Assembly: GCA_029785195.1 (NCBI GenBank)
Contig: JAFMAD010000001.1
Span: forward strand, 186,001 to 250,000
Direction: 5' to 3'
Origin: Nitrososphaerota archaeon
GTDB taxonomy: Archaea > Thermoproteota > Nitrososphaeria > Nitrososphaerales > Gagatemarchaeaceae
Length of the DNA: 64,000 nt
A program made the position numbers and the translations under genes. Positions 42,076 through 50,111 of this stretch are shown one piece after another. How positions within the stretch are numbered: the stretch's first letter is position 1; each line of letters starts with the position of its first letter. Under the pieces are notes generated by a model. It worked only from the letters and a program-made list of their open reading frames with translations. It ran no database searches and was not told the DNA's origin.

Positions 42076-42924
42076 CTAGTACTCTTCGAACCTGCCTGTC
42101 CTGCGCGAGAGCGACTCGAAGCCGGTGAAGAGCGCGAAGCCGGAGAGCATCACAAGCAGGGCGTCGAGCGACTCCCAGCCGATGATGCCGAGGAGGGACC
42201 GCAGCGAGTCGCCCGCTATCGCCATCCTCACCGCCTCGGTCCCGTATGTGAGCGGGATGGCCCACGCCACCGGCTGCAGCCATGTCGGGAGCTGGGACAC
42301 AGGGAAGTCGATCCCGCAGAGGAGCATGGTGACGAAGAGGAAGACGTTAGCCACTATCAGCGCTGTCCTCATGTAGAGCCCGACGGCGCTTATCAGGAGG
42401 CCGAAGGTCGTCATGGCTATCGCAGTCAGCATCACCACCACGACGAGGGCGAGGAAGTCTGCCTGGGCGAAGCTCACGCCGAATATTGTGGCCGCGTAGA
42501 GCAGCCCCGCCCCCGCTATCAGGGCGGAGAGGAGGACCTGGAACCACGCCCTGCCGATGAATAGTGCCACCCTGTTCGCGGGGGTCACCATGGTGCTAGG
42601 GAGCGTCCCCTGCCACTTGTCCTGGGAGGTGATGTTCGCCACGGCGAACACGGCGGAGAAGGACATCGCCTGCAGGGCGTTCCCGATGACTATGAACTGG
42701 GTCGCCGAAAGAGGGTACTTCAGGTACACGGAGAGGAAGGCGAAGAACCCTATCTGGGCGATGGGGGTGATGAAGATCTGCATGATCCACATCTCCCAGC
42801 TGTCCCAGATGATGAGCCCCTTCCTGCCGAAGAAGAAGGCCCCCTTGAACACGCGGTACGCCATCTGGAGGCGCGACCTGGCGCTGAGGACACCGGCTTC
42901 TTCAGTACTCTTCAAGGGTACCAA
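42076..42924 (-). CDS. ABC-2 type exporter permease, second subunit
   Basis: 282 residues with six predicted membrane helices and the ABC-2 signature region (GTLPSTMVTPANRVALFIGRAW). C-terminus ends ...GRFEEY, similar to the ...IGTLEEY end of its neighbour, showing duplication. Overlaps the upstream permease by 23 nt. Forms the heterodimeric channel with it, driven by the ATPase at 43744. Confidence 0.85.
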   Translation of the reverse strand: MVPLKSTEEAGVLSARSRLQMAYRVFKGAFFFGRKGLIIWDSWEMWIMQIFITPIAQIGFFAFLSVYLKYPLSATQFIVIGNALQAMSFSAVFAVANITSQDKWQGTLPSTMVTPANRVALFIGRAWFQVLLSALIAGAGLLYAATIFGVSFAQADFLALVVVVMLTAIAMTTFGLLISAVGLYMRTALIVANVFLFVTMLLCGIDFPVSQLPTWLQPVAWAIPLTYGTEAVRMAIAGDSLRSLLGIIGWESLDALLVMLSGFALFTGFESLSRRTGRFEEY

Positions 42925-43744
42925 TCTTCTTTGCGTATGCTTCGACCCTCTTGAACAGGAAGAACGCCAGGGCCAGGTAGGCGAGGGTCTCGACGGCCAT
43001 GATGGCCATGTCCTGCCAGTACGTGGTCGGGAGGCCCACGTAGTTGGGGAGGGCGGCGATCCTGATGGCGTCTATCCCCCATGTCGGGGCGAGCATGAAG
43101 GCGAACGGGAGGTAGACTATCGGCAGGAGTATCACAGGGAACATCGTGCCGGTCGCGATGTACACCGGGATCTCCATCGAGTTGGTGATGAAGCCCCCCT
43201 TGCGCGAGAGGAGGAGGACGGTCGTCATGAGGAGGCCGAAGGTCGAGAGCGAGAGGAAGGTAGACACAGAAGCGAGGAAGAAGGCAGGAGGATTGACGAG
43301 CGTGAACCCCGTCCTGAACCAGGCTATCCCGATCACCAGTATGAAGACGGCGGTGAGGACCCCCTGGAGGGTGTTGAACAGCACTCTGCCGAGCGCGATC
43401 CAGGAGAGGGGCATCGGCGCGGCGAGGGTAGATTCCATCGTCCCGTTCCACCTGTCGAAGCCTATCGAGTTCGCCGAGGCGTAGATGGTCGTCCCCCACA
43501 TCCCCATCAGCCCCGAGCCCAGGACTAGGTACAGGAGGAAGGAGCCGCTCGAGGTCTGGCCGTCGAACAGCTCGAAGGCGACGAGGGTGAATATGAACGG
43601 GGCGATGATGTTGGGGATGACCCACTGCGGGTCGGCGAAGAAGAGCCTGCTTGTGAGGAACATGGAAGCCTTCAGGACTTGCACCCTCTGCCCCAGGTAC
43701 CCCTCCGTCCTCTTCCCGGGGGTCAGGTCGTCCATGGAGGGCAT
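42902..43744 (-). CDS. ABC-2 type exporter permease, first subunit
   Basis: 280 residues, six membrane helices, ABC-2 block RWNGTMESTLAAPMPLSWIALGRVLFNT. Starts ATG 43744, overlapping the last base of the ATPase stop. Pair of paralogous permeases suggests a heterodimer. Substrate could be a drug or lipid-like compound; not determinable. Confidence 0.85.
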   Translation of the reverse strand: MPSMDDLTPGKRTEGYLGQRVQVLKASMFLTSRLFFADPQWVIPNIIAPFIFTLVAFELFDGQTSSGSFLLYLVLGSGLMGMWGTTIYASANSIGFDRWNGTMESTLAAPMPLSWIALGRVLFNTLQGVLTAVFILVIGIAWFRTGFTLVNPPAFFLASVSTFLSLSTFGLLMTTVLLLSRKGGFITNSMEIPVYIATGTMFPVILLPIVYLPFAFMLAPTWGIDAIRIAALPNYVGLPTTYWQDMAIMAVETLAYLALAFFLFKRVEAYAKKIGTLEEY

Positions 43745-44742
43745 TACTCTTCCACCAACCTGAGGTAGGCGTCTTCCAGCGTCGGCTCCTTTATCGTCCT
43801 GTCGATTATCTTCGTCCCCTCCGGGAGCGCGGCGACCACCTGTGGGAGGAGGTCCGCGCCCATGGGGGTCTGGACCCTGATCGACTGCTCCTCGGAGTCG
43901 AGGTCGGCCACCACCCTGACCACGCTCGGGAGGGCCCGGAGAGCTTCGACGTACTCCATCGTCGCCCCGTATGTCCTGAGGTCTATGACGGAGATGTCTC
44001 TTACCATGTTCTTCAGATCGGACGGGGTGTCGAGCGCGACTATCTTCCCCTTCGAGATCACCCCCACGCGCTGGCAGAGCTCCTCCGCCTCGAACATGTA
44101 GTGCGTAGTGAGGAGGATCGTCTTCCCCTGTGCCTTCAGCTCCCGCACCATGTTGCGGATGTCCCTCGCCCCGGCAGGGTCGAGCCCTATGGTGGGCTCG
44201 TCGAGGAATATCAGCTCAGGGTCGTGTACCAGGGCCTTCGCTATGTGGAGCCTCTGCTTCATCCCCCTCGAATACTTCTCGACTCTCTCCTGGGCCCTGT
44301 CGGCCAGACCCACCACTTCGAGCAGCTGCGGGATCCTCTTCTTTGCGACCCCCGAGTCGACCCCGTAGAGGTCCGAGAAGTAGCGGAGGTTGTCCACCGC
44401 AGAGACCCTGTTGTAGAGGCCCCTCTCCCCGCCGAAGACGATCCCTATCCTGCGCCTGATCTCGTAGAGGTCTTTCCTGACGTCGAGGCCCAGGATCGTC
44501 GCGTCGCCCCCGGTCGGGGTGAGCAGCGTCGTGAGGATCTTGATGGTCGTGGTCTTGCCGGCGCCGTTGGGCCCTATCAGACCGAAGAGCTCGCCTACCG
44601 CGACCTGGAAGTCGACGCCGGAGAGCGCCCACGTGCTCCGCGCGACCCCGCCGAAGAAGTTCCTAGTGGTATACTCCCGAGTAAGCCCCTTGACCGAAAC
44701 GGCCCATTCTGACGACTCTGCGGACGGCGACCCCAGCACCAA
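43744..44742 (-). CDS. ABC-2 exporter ATPase (CcmA/DrrA type)
   Basis: About 332 residues. WALSGVDFQVAVGELFGLIGPNGAGKTTTIK Walker A, KYSRGMKQRL signature, LIFLDEPTIGLDP Walker B, TTHYMFEAEEL switch, then a C-terminal regulatory domain as in DrrA. TTG 44742 or GTG 44739 best fits the family N-terminus; the frame stays open to 44865. First gene of the exporter operon. Confidence 0.88.
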   Translation of the reverse strand: MVLGSPSAESSEWAVSVKGLTREYTTRNFFGGVARSTWALSGVDFQVAVGELFGLIGPNGAGKTTTIKILTTLLTPTGGDATILGLDVRKDLYEIRRRIGIVFGGERGLYNRVSAVDNLRYFSDLYGVDSGVAKKRIPQLLEVVGLADRAQERVEKYSRGMKQRLHIAKALVHDPELIFLDEPTIGLDPAGARDIRNMVRELKAQGKTILLTTHYMFEAEELCQRVGVISKGKIVALDTPSDLKNMVRDISVIDLRTYGATMEYVEALRALPSVVRVVADLDSEEQSIRVQTPMGADLLPQVVAALPEGTKIIDRTIKEPTLEDAYLRLVEE

Positions 44743-44897
44743 TACCTGATATGGCTCCCGTGGGATTCCCACGTCCGTGTGAGGGTATGAAAGGGTTCCC
44801 CCCAAGGACCAGGCGGTCAGGGCGGGTTTCTGAAACTGTTCCCTGGACCCTCCCCCGAAGGCCACCCCTTTTAACGCCGTGGAGGTCTGGGCGGGCG

Positions 44898-45296
44898 TTG
44901 GCGAAGATACATTCGTTCAAGGCGGGGGCGCGGATCCCCGAAGACATACTCGCGGCCGCGGCCGAAGACAAGGTCACCACGGCCCTTGTGACAGGCATCG
45001 GCGGGGTGCGCGAGGTCAAGCTCGCGTACTTCGACCAGAAGAAGAAGAGGTACGAGGAGAAGGCGTTCGATGAGAAGATGGAGCTCGTCAGCCTGATCGG
45101 GAACGTGACCATGAAGGAGGGGAAGAGGTTCCTGCACGCGCACGGCACGTTCGGAAGGGACGACTACTCAGTCATAGGCGGGCACATCGTTTCCGCGGTA
45201 ATCTCCCCCCTCCTCGAATTCGTCCTCACCCCCACGGACAACGCCGCGGTCAGGGAGTTCGACGAGTCCCTCGGGCTCTACGCGATACGCGACTAG
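44898..45296 (+). CDS. PPC-domain (DUF296) protein
   Basis: 132 residues from TTG 44898, with CTTTTAACG about 28 nt upstream (44868-44876), so leaderless. IPEDILAAAAEDKVTTALVTGIGGVREVKLAYFD and LHAHGTFGRDDYSVIGGHIVSAVISPLLEFVL are PPC blocks with the conserved His residues (HAHGTF, GGHI). The fold forms trimers; in plants it joins AT-hook proteins, while prokaryotic single-domain forms have unknown function. Confidence 0.85.
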   Translation: MAKIHSFKAGARIPEDILAAAAEDKVTTALVTGIGGVREVKLAYFDQKKKRYEEKAFDEKMELVSLIGNVTMKEGKRFLHAHGTFGRDDYSVIGGHIVSAVISPLLEFVLTPTDNAAVREFDESLGLYAIRD

Positions 45297-45343
45297 GCGC
45301 CCGCATCGACCCGCGCAAGCAAAGGGCCCTACCCCCTGCATCG

Positions 45344-45353
45344 TGTTTAAGAG
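45344..45353 (+). promoter_or_regulatory. TATA box of a non-coding RNA
   Basis: GTGTTTAAGA, with no protein start 25-30 nt downstream. Predicted transcription start near 45372 matches the beginning of the folded RNA at 45375. Confidence 0.45.
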
Positions 45354-45372
45354 CAGAAGCGAGCCCGCACCC

Positions 45373-45445
45373 CCGCCCTCGATGACTGAACAGAGTTACG
45401 GGATTAGGTCAAGATGACCTGAAGGCATTAGGCTGAGAGGGCATG
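45373..45445 (+). ncRNA. probable C/D-like guide RNA
   Basis: Terminal stem GCCCTC (45375-45380)/GAGGGC (45437-45442) encloses box C-like GATGA (45381-45385) and box D CTGA (45433-45436). An internal copy of GATGA (45413-45417) can be box C'. The sequence ATTAGG precedes both the D box and the weak D' position. The stem abuts the boxes more closely than in a canonical K-turn, so the class call is tentative. Targets unknown. Confidence 0.45.
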
Positions 45446-45670
45446 CGAGCCTGCAGCGGCTTACGTCGTCTTCCGCTTCGCGCAGCTCCCCGAGTCGGGC
45501 GAGGCCGCGCAACCCCCGGCCGCGAGGGGCATGGAGGACAGAGGGGACGCTGGCAACCCGGCAGCCTACCTTCGGCGTCACCGACGCCCGGGGCGCCGAG
45601 GGACATAGAGACTCTGGGCATGGAACCCCGGGTTCGCGCGCGAGGCTAGCCCCGCCCAGGGTCTGAGATG
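45446..45670. other. GC-rich, structured non-coding segment
   Basis: About 225 nt without a credible protein. Several strong hairpins, for example GGCGTC-ACC-GACGCC near 45573-45587 and CCCG-AGT-CGGG near 45490-45500. It follows the small RNA on the plus strand and the DAPDH-like gene on the minus strand. SRP and RNase P consensus elements were not found. Confidence 0.35.
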
Positions 45671-46606
45671 TCACTGGCAAGAGAGCGGGAGGTCGAGGAC
45701 CGTGATGAGACCGGGCTGCGCCCTCCCCACCCTCTCGACCGCGTGGACCGCCATGGCCACGGTCGCAGAGTCCCCGAAGACCCCCTTCTCGAACCTCAGT
45801 TTGATCACCGGGTCGCCGGTGACCTCGATTACGTCGAAATCGGCCGAGGTGGTGGTCATCTCGAGGTCGAGGCGTATGACGCAGTCCCCCGCCTTCCCCT
45901 CGGCGAACTGCCTCACCCCCATCACGTAGTCTTCGGACCCCAGGACAGGGAACGCCCCCTCGCTCGCCCCTTCGAGCTTCCGACCAAGCGAGAGGGCCAC
46001 GAGGTGCGCCGATTCAACTAGCCCTATGTGGCCGATCCTCCCTTCGGCGAGCTCCTTCTCGAACCTCGCCCGACTGAGACCTACCCCCACCCTCATGTGG
46101 AGCTGCTGCCGCCTGCGGGAGACGTCGACGCTGCGGACTACGTGGATGCGGGTCGGGTTCTTGGACGCGGACGCGACCACCGCAGGGACCCAGTCCATGA
46201 CGAACCCCGGGTTCACCCCCACTCCGACGAGGGACACCCCCTTCTCCTTCGCGATTGCGTCGAGTCTCCCTGCCTGGTCTCCCCCCGCGTGGCGGGGGTA
46301 CACCATCTCCTCCGCGGTGGTGACCACGTCCAGACCTGCGGAAAGGAGGGCGGCTATGTCCCCCGCGACGTCTTCCACCCGCGACTTGGCCGCGAAGACC
46401 GCGACGTCGGAGTCGGCGAGGGGGGCAGACTGGACGGATTGGTGCACCCGCACCCCGATAGGGAGTCCTGTGAGTTCCGCTACTGTCTTCCCCGCTATGG
46501 CCGGGTCAGCGTCTATGACCCCTGTTATCGTGTGCCCCCTTTCGACGAGGTGCTTCAGGATCTCGGTGCCCACCGCGCCCATCCCGCACAGGACGACCCT
46601 GGCCAA
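45671..46606 (-). CDS. 2,4-diaminopentanoate dehydrogenase-like NAD(P) enzyme
   Basis: 311 residues from TTG 46606 with TATTAAAC about 26 nt upstream (46628-46636), leaderless. Rossmann start RVVLCGMGAVGTEILKHL, then GVNPGFVMDWVPAVV and DVSRRRQQLHMRVGVGLS in the dihydrodipicolinate-reductase-like substrate domain. The family includes 2,4-diaminopentanoate dehydrogenase of ornithine fermentation. The exact amino acid substrate is not known here. Divergent from the DUF1028 gene over a 60-nt promoter region. Confidence 0.75.
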   Translation of the reverse strand: MARVVLCGMGAVGTEILKHLVERGHTITGVIDADPAIAGKTVAELTGLPIGVRVHQSVQSAPLADSDVAVFAAKSRVEDVAGDIAALLSAGLDVVTTAEEMVYPRHAGGDQAGRLDAIAKEKGVSLVGVGVNPGFVMDWVPAVVASASKNPTRIHVVRSVDVSRRRQQLHMRVGVGLSRARFEKELAEGRIGHIGLVESAHLVALSLGRKLEGASEGAFPVLGSEDYVMGVRQFAEGKAGDCVIRLDLEMTTTSADFDVIEVTGDPVIKLRFEKGVFGDSATVAMAVHAVERVGRAQPGLITVLDLPLSCQ

Positions 46607-46666
46607 TCCCCCGAGGCGCAGCCAGGCGTTTAATAATGGATTCCCAAGCGTCCGTGGCCGGGCCCA

Positions 46667-47644
46667 ATGACTTACTCCATCGTCGCCCGGGACGGAAAGA
46701 CAGGCGAGATGGGCGTGGCGGTCCAGTCCCACTACTTCTCCGTCGGCTCCGTCGTCCCCTGGGCCAGGGCCGGAGTCGGGGCGGTGGCCACCCAGGCGAA
46801 CGTCGACGTCCGCTACGGACCGCTTGGGCTCGGCCTGATGTCCGGGGGGAAGGCCGCACCTGAGGCGTTGAAGGCGCTCCTGAGCGTGGACTCCAAGGAA
46901 GAGGTGAGGCAGGTGGCCATGGTCGACTCGCGCGGGTCGGTCGGGGTGCACACGGGGGAGAAGTGCATTCCATGCGCAGGCCACGCGACGGGGGAGGGGT
47001 TCAGCTGCCAGGGGAACATAATGAAGAACGACAGGGTCTGGGGGGCGATGAAGAGGGCTTTCCAAAGGAGCTCGGGGTCCCCGCTCCCCGAGAGGCTCCT
47101 ATCAGCGTTGGATGCAGCGCAAGCCGAAGGGGGAGACCTCAGGGGGAAGCAGTCAGCCGCCCTTCTCGTCGTCGCCCCCGACCTGAAGCCGAATGACTGG
47201 GAAGGGAGGCTGGTCGATCTCAGGATAGAGGACCACCCTGACCCCCTCGGGGAGCTCCGGAGACTCCTGAAGTATCAGCGCGGGTACAGGTGGGTCGACA
47301 TGGGGGACGACCTGCTGAGCTCCAACAGGCTCGAAGAAGCGCTGGAGGCGTACGCGAAGGGGATGATGATGGTCCCTGAGGAGCTCGAGCTGAAGTACTG
47401 GGTGGCCGTCGGACTGTTGAGCTCGCGGAAGGACGTCAGGCGGGGCCTCCGCATGCTGAAGGAGGTCTGCTCGAAGGACAGCAACTGGGTGCAGGTGACC
47501 GAGGGGATAATCAGTGTCGGGAGGCCCTCGCTCGACCCATCGGTCCTCAGGGACGTCCGAAGTCCGCGCCCTCGAAGCGGCGGACGCCCTGGAGGATCCC
47601 CAGGAGGCGCTTCGAGTACTCGCTCCCGTCCGAGAGGTCTGTGA
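46667..47644 (+). CDS. DUF1028 protein with a C-terminal repeat-like domain
   Basis: 325 residues from ATG 46667. MTYSIVARDGKTGEMGVAVQSHYFSVGSVVPWA and GVGAVATQANVDVRYGPLGL are DUF1028 hallmarks (an Ntn-hydrolase-like fold), followed by CQGNIMKNDRVW. After about residue 215 a helical TPR-like region begins (DLLSSNRLEEALEAYAKGMMMVPEELELKYWVAV). The last 35 residues are low-complexity and overlap the NlpC/P60 gene by 98 nt. Function of the family is not established; a hydrolase for peptides or amides is plausible. Confidence 0.8.
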   Translation: MTYSIVARDGKTGEMGVAVQSHYFSVGSVVPWARAGVGAVATQANVDVRYGPLGLGLMSGGKAAPEALKALLSVDSKEEVRQVAMVDSRGSVGVHTGEKCIPCAGHATGEGFSCQGNIMKNDRVWGAMKRAFQRSSGSPLPERLLSALDAAQAEGGDLRGKQSAALLVVAPDLKPNDWEGRLVDLRIEDHPDPLGELRRLLKYQRGYRWVDMGDDLLSSNRLEEALEAYAKGMMMVPEELELKYWVAVGLLSSRKDVRRGLRMLKEVCSKDSNWVQVTEGIISVGRPSLDPSVLRDVRSPRPRSGGRPGGSPGGASSTRSRPRGL

Positions 47645-48248
47645 TCGAGACCCCTCCGTGGCTCAGGTTGGCGTGCACTATCTTTCTCCCTCCCAGGTAG
47701 AGCGCTACGTGCCCCGTGAAGAACACGAGGTCCCCCCTCCTCGCGGCGTCGAACCCGTCCACAACCTCCCCCGCGTCCCTCTGCCACCCCGCGTTCCTCG
47801 GGAGCTCGATGCCAGAGTAACGGAACAGCCTCTGGGTGAACCCGGAGCAGTCGTAGCCGAAGTCCGAGGTCCCTCCCCAGAGATATGGGACTCCTAGGAA
47901 GTCCAAAGCGAGGCTCGCCGGGTCGGCCCCCCTGTCCACCGAGACGAGGAGCTTCCGGGGGACCTTGAAGCGTTTCGCCTCCCTCTCGCTCAGGTAGGAA
48001 CCGAAAGGGAACTGGAGGCCGTCGGCGCGGTGCCTGGCCGCCGTCTTGTAGGCCCTGTCCCCTTCCAGGTCGCCTACGAGTGACTTTTGCACATACCCTT
48101 CGTATCCGTCCCTCCCGACCGCCTTGTAGTAGTCCTCCTCCGAACCCAGGGTCCTGACCTCCTCCCCGTAGATGAGCTGGGAGATCCTCTCGGACCTGAA
48201 CTTCGGCTTCCTCCTCAAGTCGGCGACGCCGACCACTATCCCCTTCAC
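47547..48248 (-). CDS. NlpC/P60 cysteine peptidase with SH3 domain (YkfC-like)
   Basis: 233 residues from GTG 48248. SH3-like N-terminal part (1-60), then the NlpC/P60 domain: Cys134 in YDCSGFTQRLFR, His180 in FFTGHVALYLGG, His192 in VHANLSHGG. Related to gamma-D-glutamyl-diaminoacid endopeptidase YkfC, which recycles murein peptides in bacteria. No signal peptide, so cytoplasmic. Archaea lack murein, so this looks acquired and used for scavenged peptides (inference). GTTAAAAC is about 25 nt upstream. Confidence 0.85.
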   Translation of the reverse strand: MKGIVVGVADLRRKPKFRSERISQLIYGEEVRTLGSEEDYYKAVGRDGYEGYVQKSLVGDLEGDRAYKTAARHRADGLQFPFGSYLSEREAKRFKVPRKLLVSVDRGADPASLALDFLGVPYLWGGTSDFGYDCSGFTQRLFRYSGIELPRNAGWQRDAGEVVDGFDAARRGDLVFFTGHVALYLGGRKIVHANLSHGGVSITDLSDGSEYSKRLLGILQGVRRFEGADFGRP

Positions 48249-48319
48249 GCGGGTTCGGCCCGCTGGGGAGTTTTAACCGTTAGCAGGCCTGGGCAACGGA
48301 GAAATAGAGACGGCCCGGG

Positions 48320-49585
48320 ATGAATCGGATGGACAAAAGGAGGCCGCACTTGAACATCTCGCGGGCTTCGCTGAGGATCGGAGGGGTCGAAGCCAGGTCG
48401 CTGGCCGAGAAGTACGGGACGCCGCTGTACGTCACCGACGTCGGCAGGCTGGCTGAGAGGTTCAACGAGGCGAAGGCTGCGCTCTCGTCGAGATACGGAA
48501 ACGTCCTGGTCGCGTTCGCCTACAAGTCCAACTCCACGCCCCCCGTGGTGGAGAGGCTCGCGAGGGAGGGAGCGGGCGCGACGGTGGTGTCAGTAGCCGG
48601 CATCGAGCTGGCGATCAGGCATGGGGTGTTTCCGGGGGACATCGTCCTGGACGGGCCCAGCAAGTCGAAGGAGGAGCTCTCGGCCGCCATCAAGGCAGGG
48701 GTGGGGATGATAAACGCGGAGTCGACGCAGGAGGCCAGGGACGTCGAGGCCCTGAGTCGCGCGCTCGGGTCCAAGGGGGTGCGCCTCGGGTTCAGGGTCA
48801 ACTTCGGGATAGAGGCGGAGACCCACGCTGGGCTGGCCACCGGGGGGAGGGAGCACAAGTTCGGGGTCGCGAGGGACGAAGTGGTGAAGTTCTGCAGGGA
48901 CGACCGCAGCCTCACGTTCGCCAGGGTAGCGGGACTGCACTCCCACATAGGGTCCCAGGTATCAGACGCAGGCGTCTTCAGGAGGCAGACGGAGGAGATG
49001 GTAAGCCTGGCGGGGGAGCTCGAGGCCCTGGGGACCGACGTGGAGGAGTTCAACCTAGGAGGAGGGCTCGGCGTCCCTTACAAGAAGGAGGACGGGGAGC
49101 TCTCGATCGGGGACTATGCCGACGCCACCGCGGGGGCCTTCGCCAGGTCCCGCTGGGCGGGGAGGGCCAGGCTGGTCTTCGAGCTGGGAAGGTGGGTGGT
49201 CGCCGACTCCACCATACTCCTCACGAGGGTGAACTACGTGAAGGCGGCGGGGAGGGTCCGCTGGGCCCTCGTCGACGCAGGGATGAACGACTTCATCAGG
49301 CCTTCTCTGTACGGGGCATATCACGAGATCGTCCCCGCATGGACCTCGACGGAGGGGCGGTCGGGTGCGGCTTACGACGTCGCGGGACCTGTATGCGAGT
49401 CGACCGACGTCTTCGGCAGAGGGAGGCGCCTCGGGGTCAGCCTGGCCCAGGGGGACTTGCTGGCCATACTCGACGCGGGCGCCTACGGATCCTCTATGTC
49501 GAGCACCTACAACATGAGGCCGCTCACCGCGGTTGCGACGGTGGAGGACGGCAGGAGCGCGCTCGCGTCCCCCCGCAGGTTCTGA
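48320..49585 (+). CDS. lysA: diaminopimelate decarboxylase (LysA) type PLP enzyme
   Basis: 421 residues. PLP Lys69 in FAYKSNS, GLHSHIGSQ, NLGGGLGVPY, ELGRWVVADS, Cys in GPVCESTDVF and YGSSMSSTYNMR. Alanine-racemase-type barrel plus C-terminal beta domain. Decarboxylates meso-diaminopimelate to lysine, although related enzymes act on other amino acids. Its neighbour is a YkfC-like peptidase that could release diaminopimelate. ATG 48320 or 48329. Confidence 0.88.
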   Translation: MNRMDKRRPHLNISRASLRIGGVEARSLAEKYGTPLYVTDVGRLAERFNEAKAALSSRYGNVLVAFAYKSNSTPPVVERLAREGAGATVVSVAGIELAIRHGVFPGDIVLDGPSKSKEELSAAIKAGVGMINAESTQEARDVEALSRALGSKGVRLGFRVNFGIEAETHAGLATGGREHKFGVARDEVVKFCRDDRSLTFARVAGLHSHIGSQVSDAGVFRRQTEEMVSLAGELEALGTDVEEFNLGGGLGVPYKKEDGELSIGDYADATAGAFARSRWAGRARLVFELGRWVVADSTILLTRVNYVKAAGRVRWALVDAGMNDFIRPSLYGAYHEIVPAWTSTEGRSGAAYDVAGPVCESTDVFGRGRRLGVSLAQGDLLAILDAGAYGSSMSSTYNMRPLTAVATVEDGRSALASPRRF

Positions 49586-49599
49586 CCGGGGCCCGGGCG

Positions 49600-49944
49600 C
49601 TATACCTTCCCCGATACCTCGAAGTGGGTGACGCTTGGCTCGAGCTCCGCCAGGTATTCGCTGTCTCTCGTGAAGTACTTCGCCTTCTTGATGTCGTCCC
49701 CCGCGAACCTGCGTATGGACTCCTCGGAGTCCCACATCGAGACGAGGAGGAACTCGGTGTTGTCCCCCACGTCCCTGGTGAAGAGCCACGCCCCCAGGTT
49801 GCCCTTCGTATTCCTGATCTCCTCCATGCTCGTCACCCCCACGTAATGGATGAACTCTGCCCGCTTCGTCTTAGGGGTTACGCCGTGCCAGACCCTGGCG
49901 ATTGACGGCTTCTCGCCCCGGCCAGCCGTCTCACTCCCCGCCAC
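49600..49944 (-). CDS. ABM/dimeric alpha-beta barrel protein
   Basis: 114 residues. IARVWHGVTPKTKRAEFIHYVGVTSM, NLGAWLFTRDVGDNTEFLLVSMWDSEESIRRFAGDDIKKAKYF are typical of antibiotic-biosynthesis-monooxygenase-like dimeric barrels. Enzymatic role unclear. Converges with lysA. Confidence 0.75.
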   Translation of the reverse strand: MAGSETAGRGEKPSIARVWHGVTPKTKRAEFIHYVGVTSMEEIRNTKGNLGAWLFTRDVGDNTEFLLVSMWDSEESIRRFAGDDIKKAKYFTRDSEYLAELEPSVTHFEVSGKV

Positions 49945-50066
49945 GCCTTCCAGTCCCCTTGCGGCGGCGTGCGCTGTTTCGCAAGGATGGAAGAATGGCT
50001 CCGCGTGAAGATATAGTTTTCGTGCGTGGAGTCCTGACCGCGCCCGCGGAAGCTCCGCTGGGTCCC

Positions 50067-50100
50067 TAAAAATAGAAGAAGGGTCCCAGACCTCTCGGTC
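50067..50100 (-). terminator. terminator of the peptide-binding protein gene
   Basis: On the minus strand, directly after the stop at 50112: stem GACC-GAGA-GGTC (50089-50100), then TTCTTCTATTTTTA. A hairpin with a T-rich tail, compatible with archaeal intrinsic termination. Confidence 0.55.
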
Positions 50101-50111
50101 CAGGACTTTCT

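Noticed and set aside
45446-45670. SRP 7S RNA or RNase P RNA
   Set aside because: The SRP helix 8 tetraloop region (GGAAG...AGCA) and RNase P CR-I (GGAAAGTCC) could not be found on either strand.
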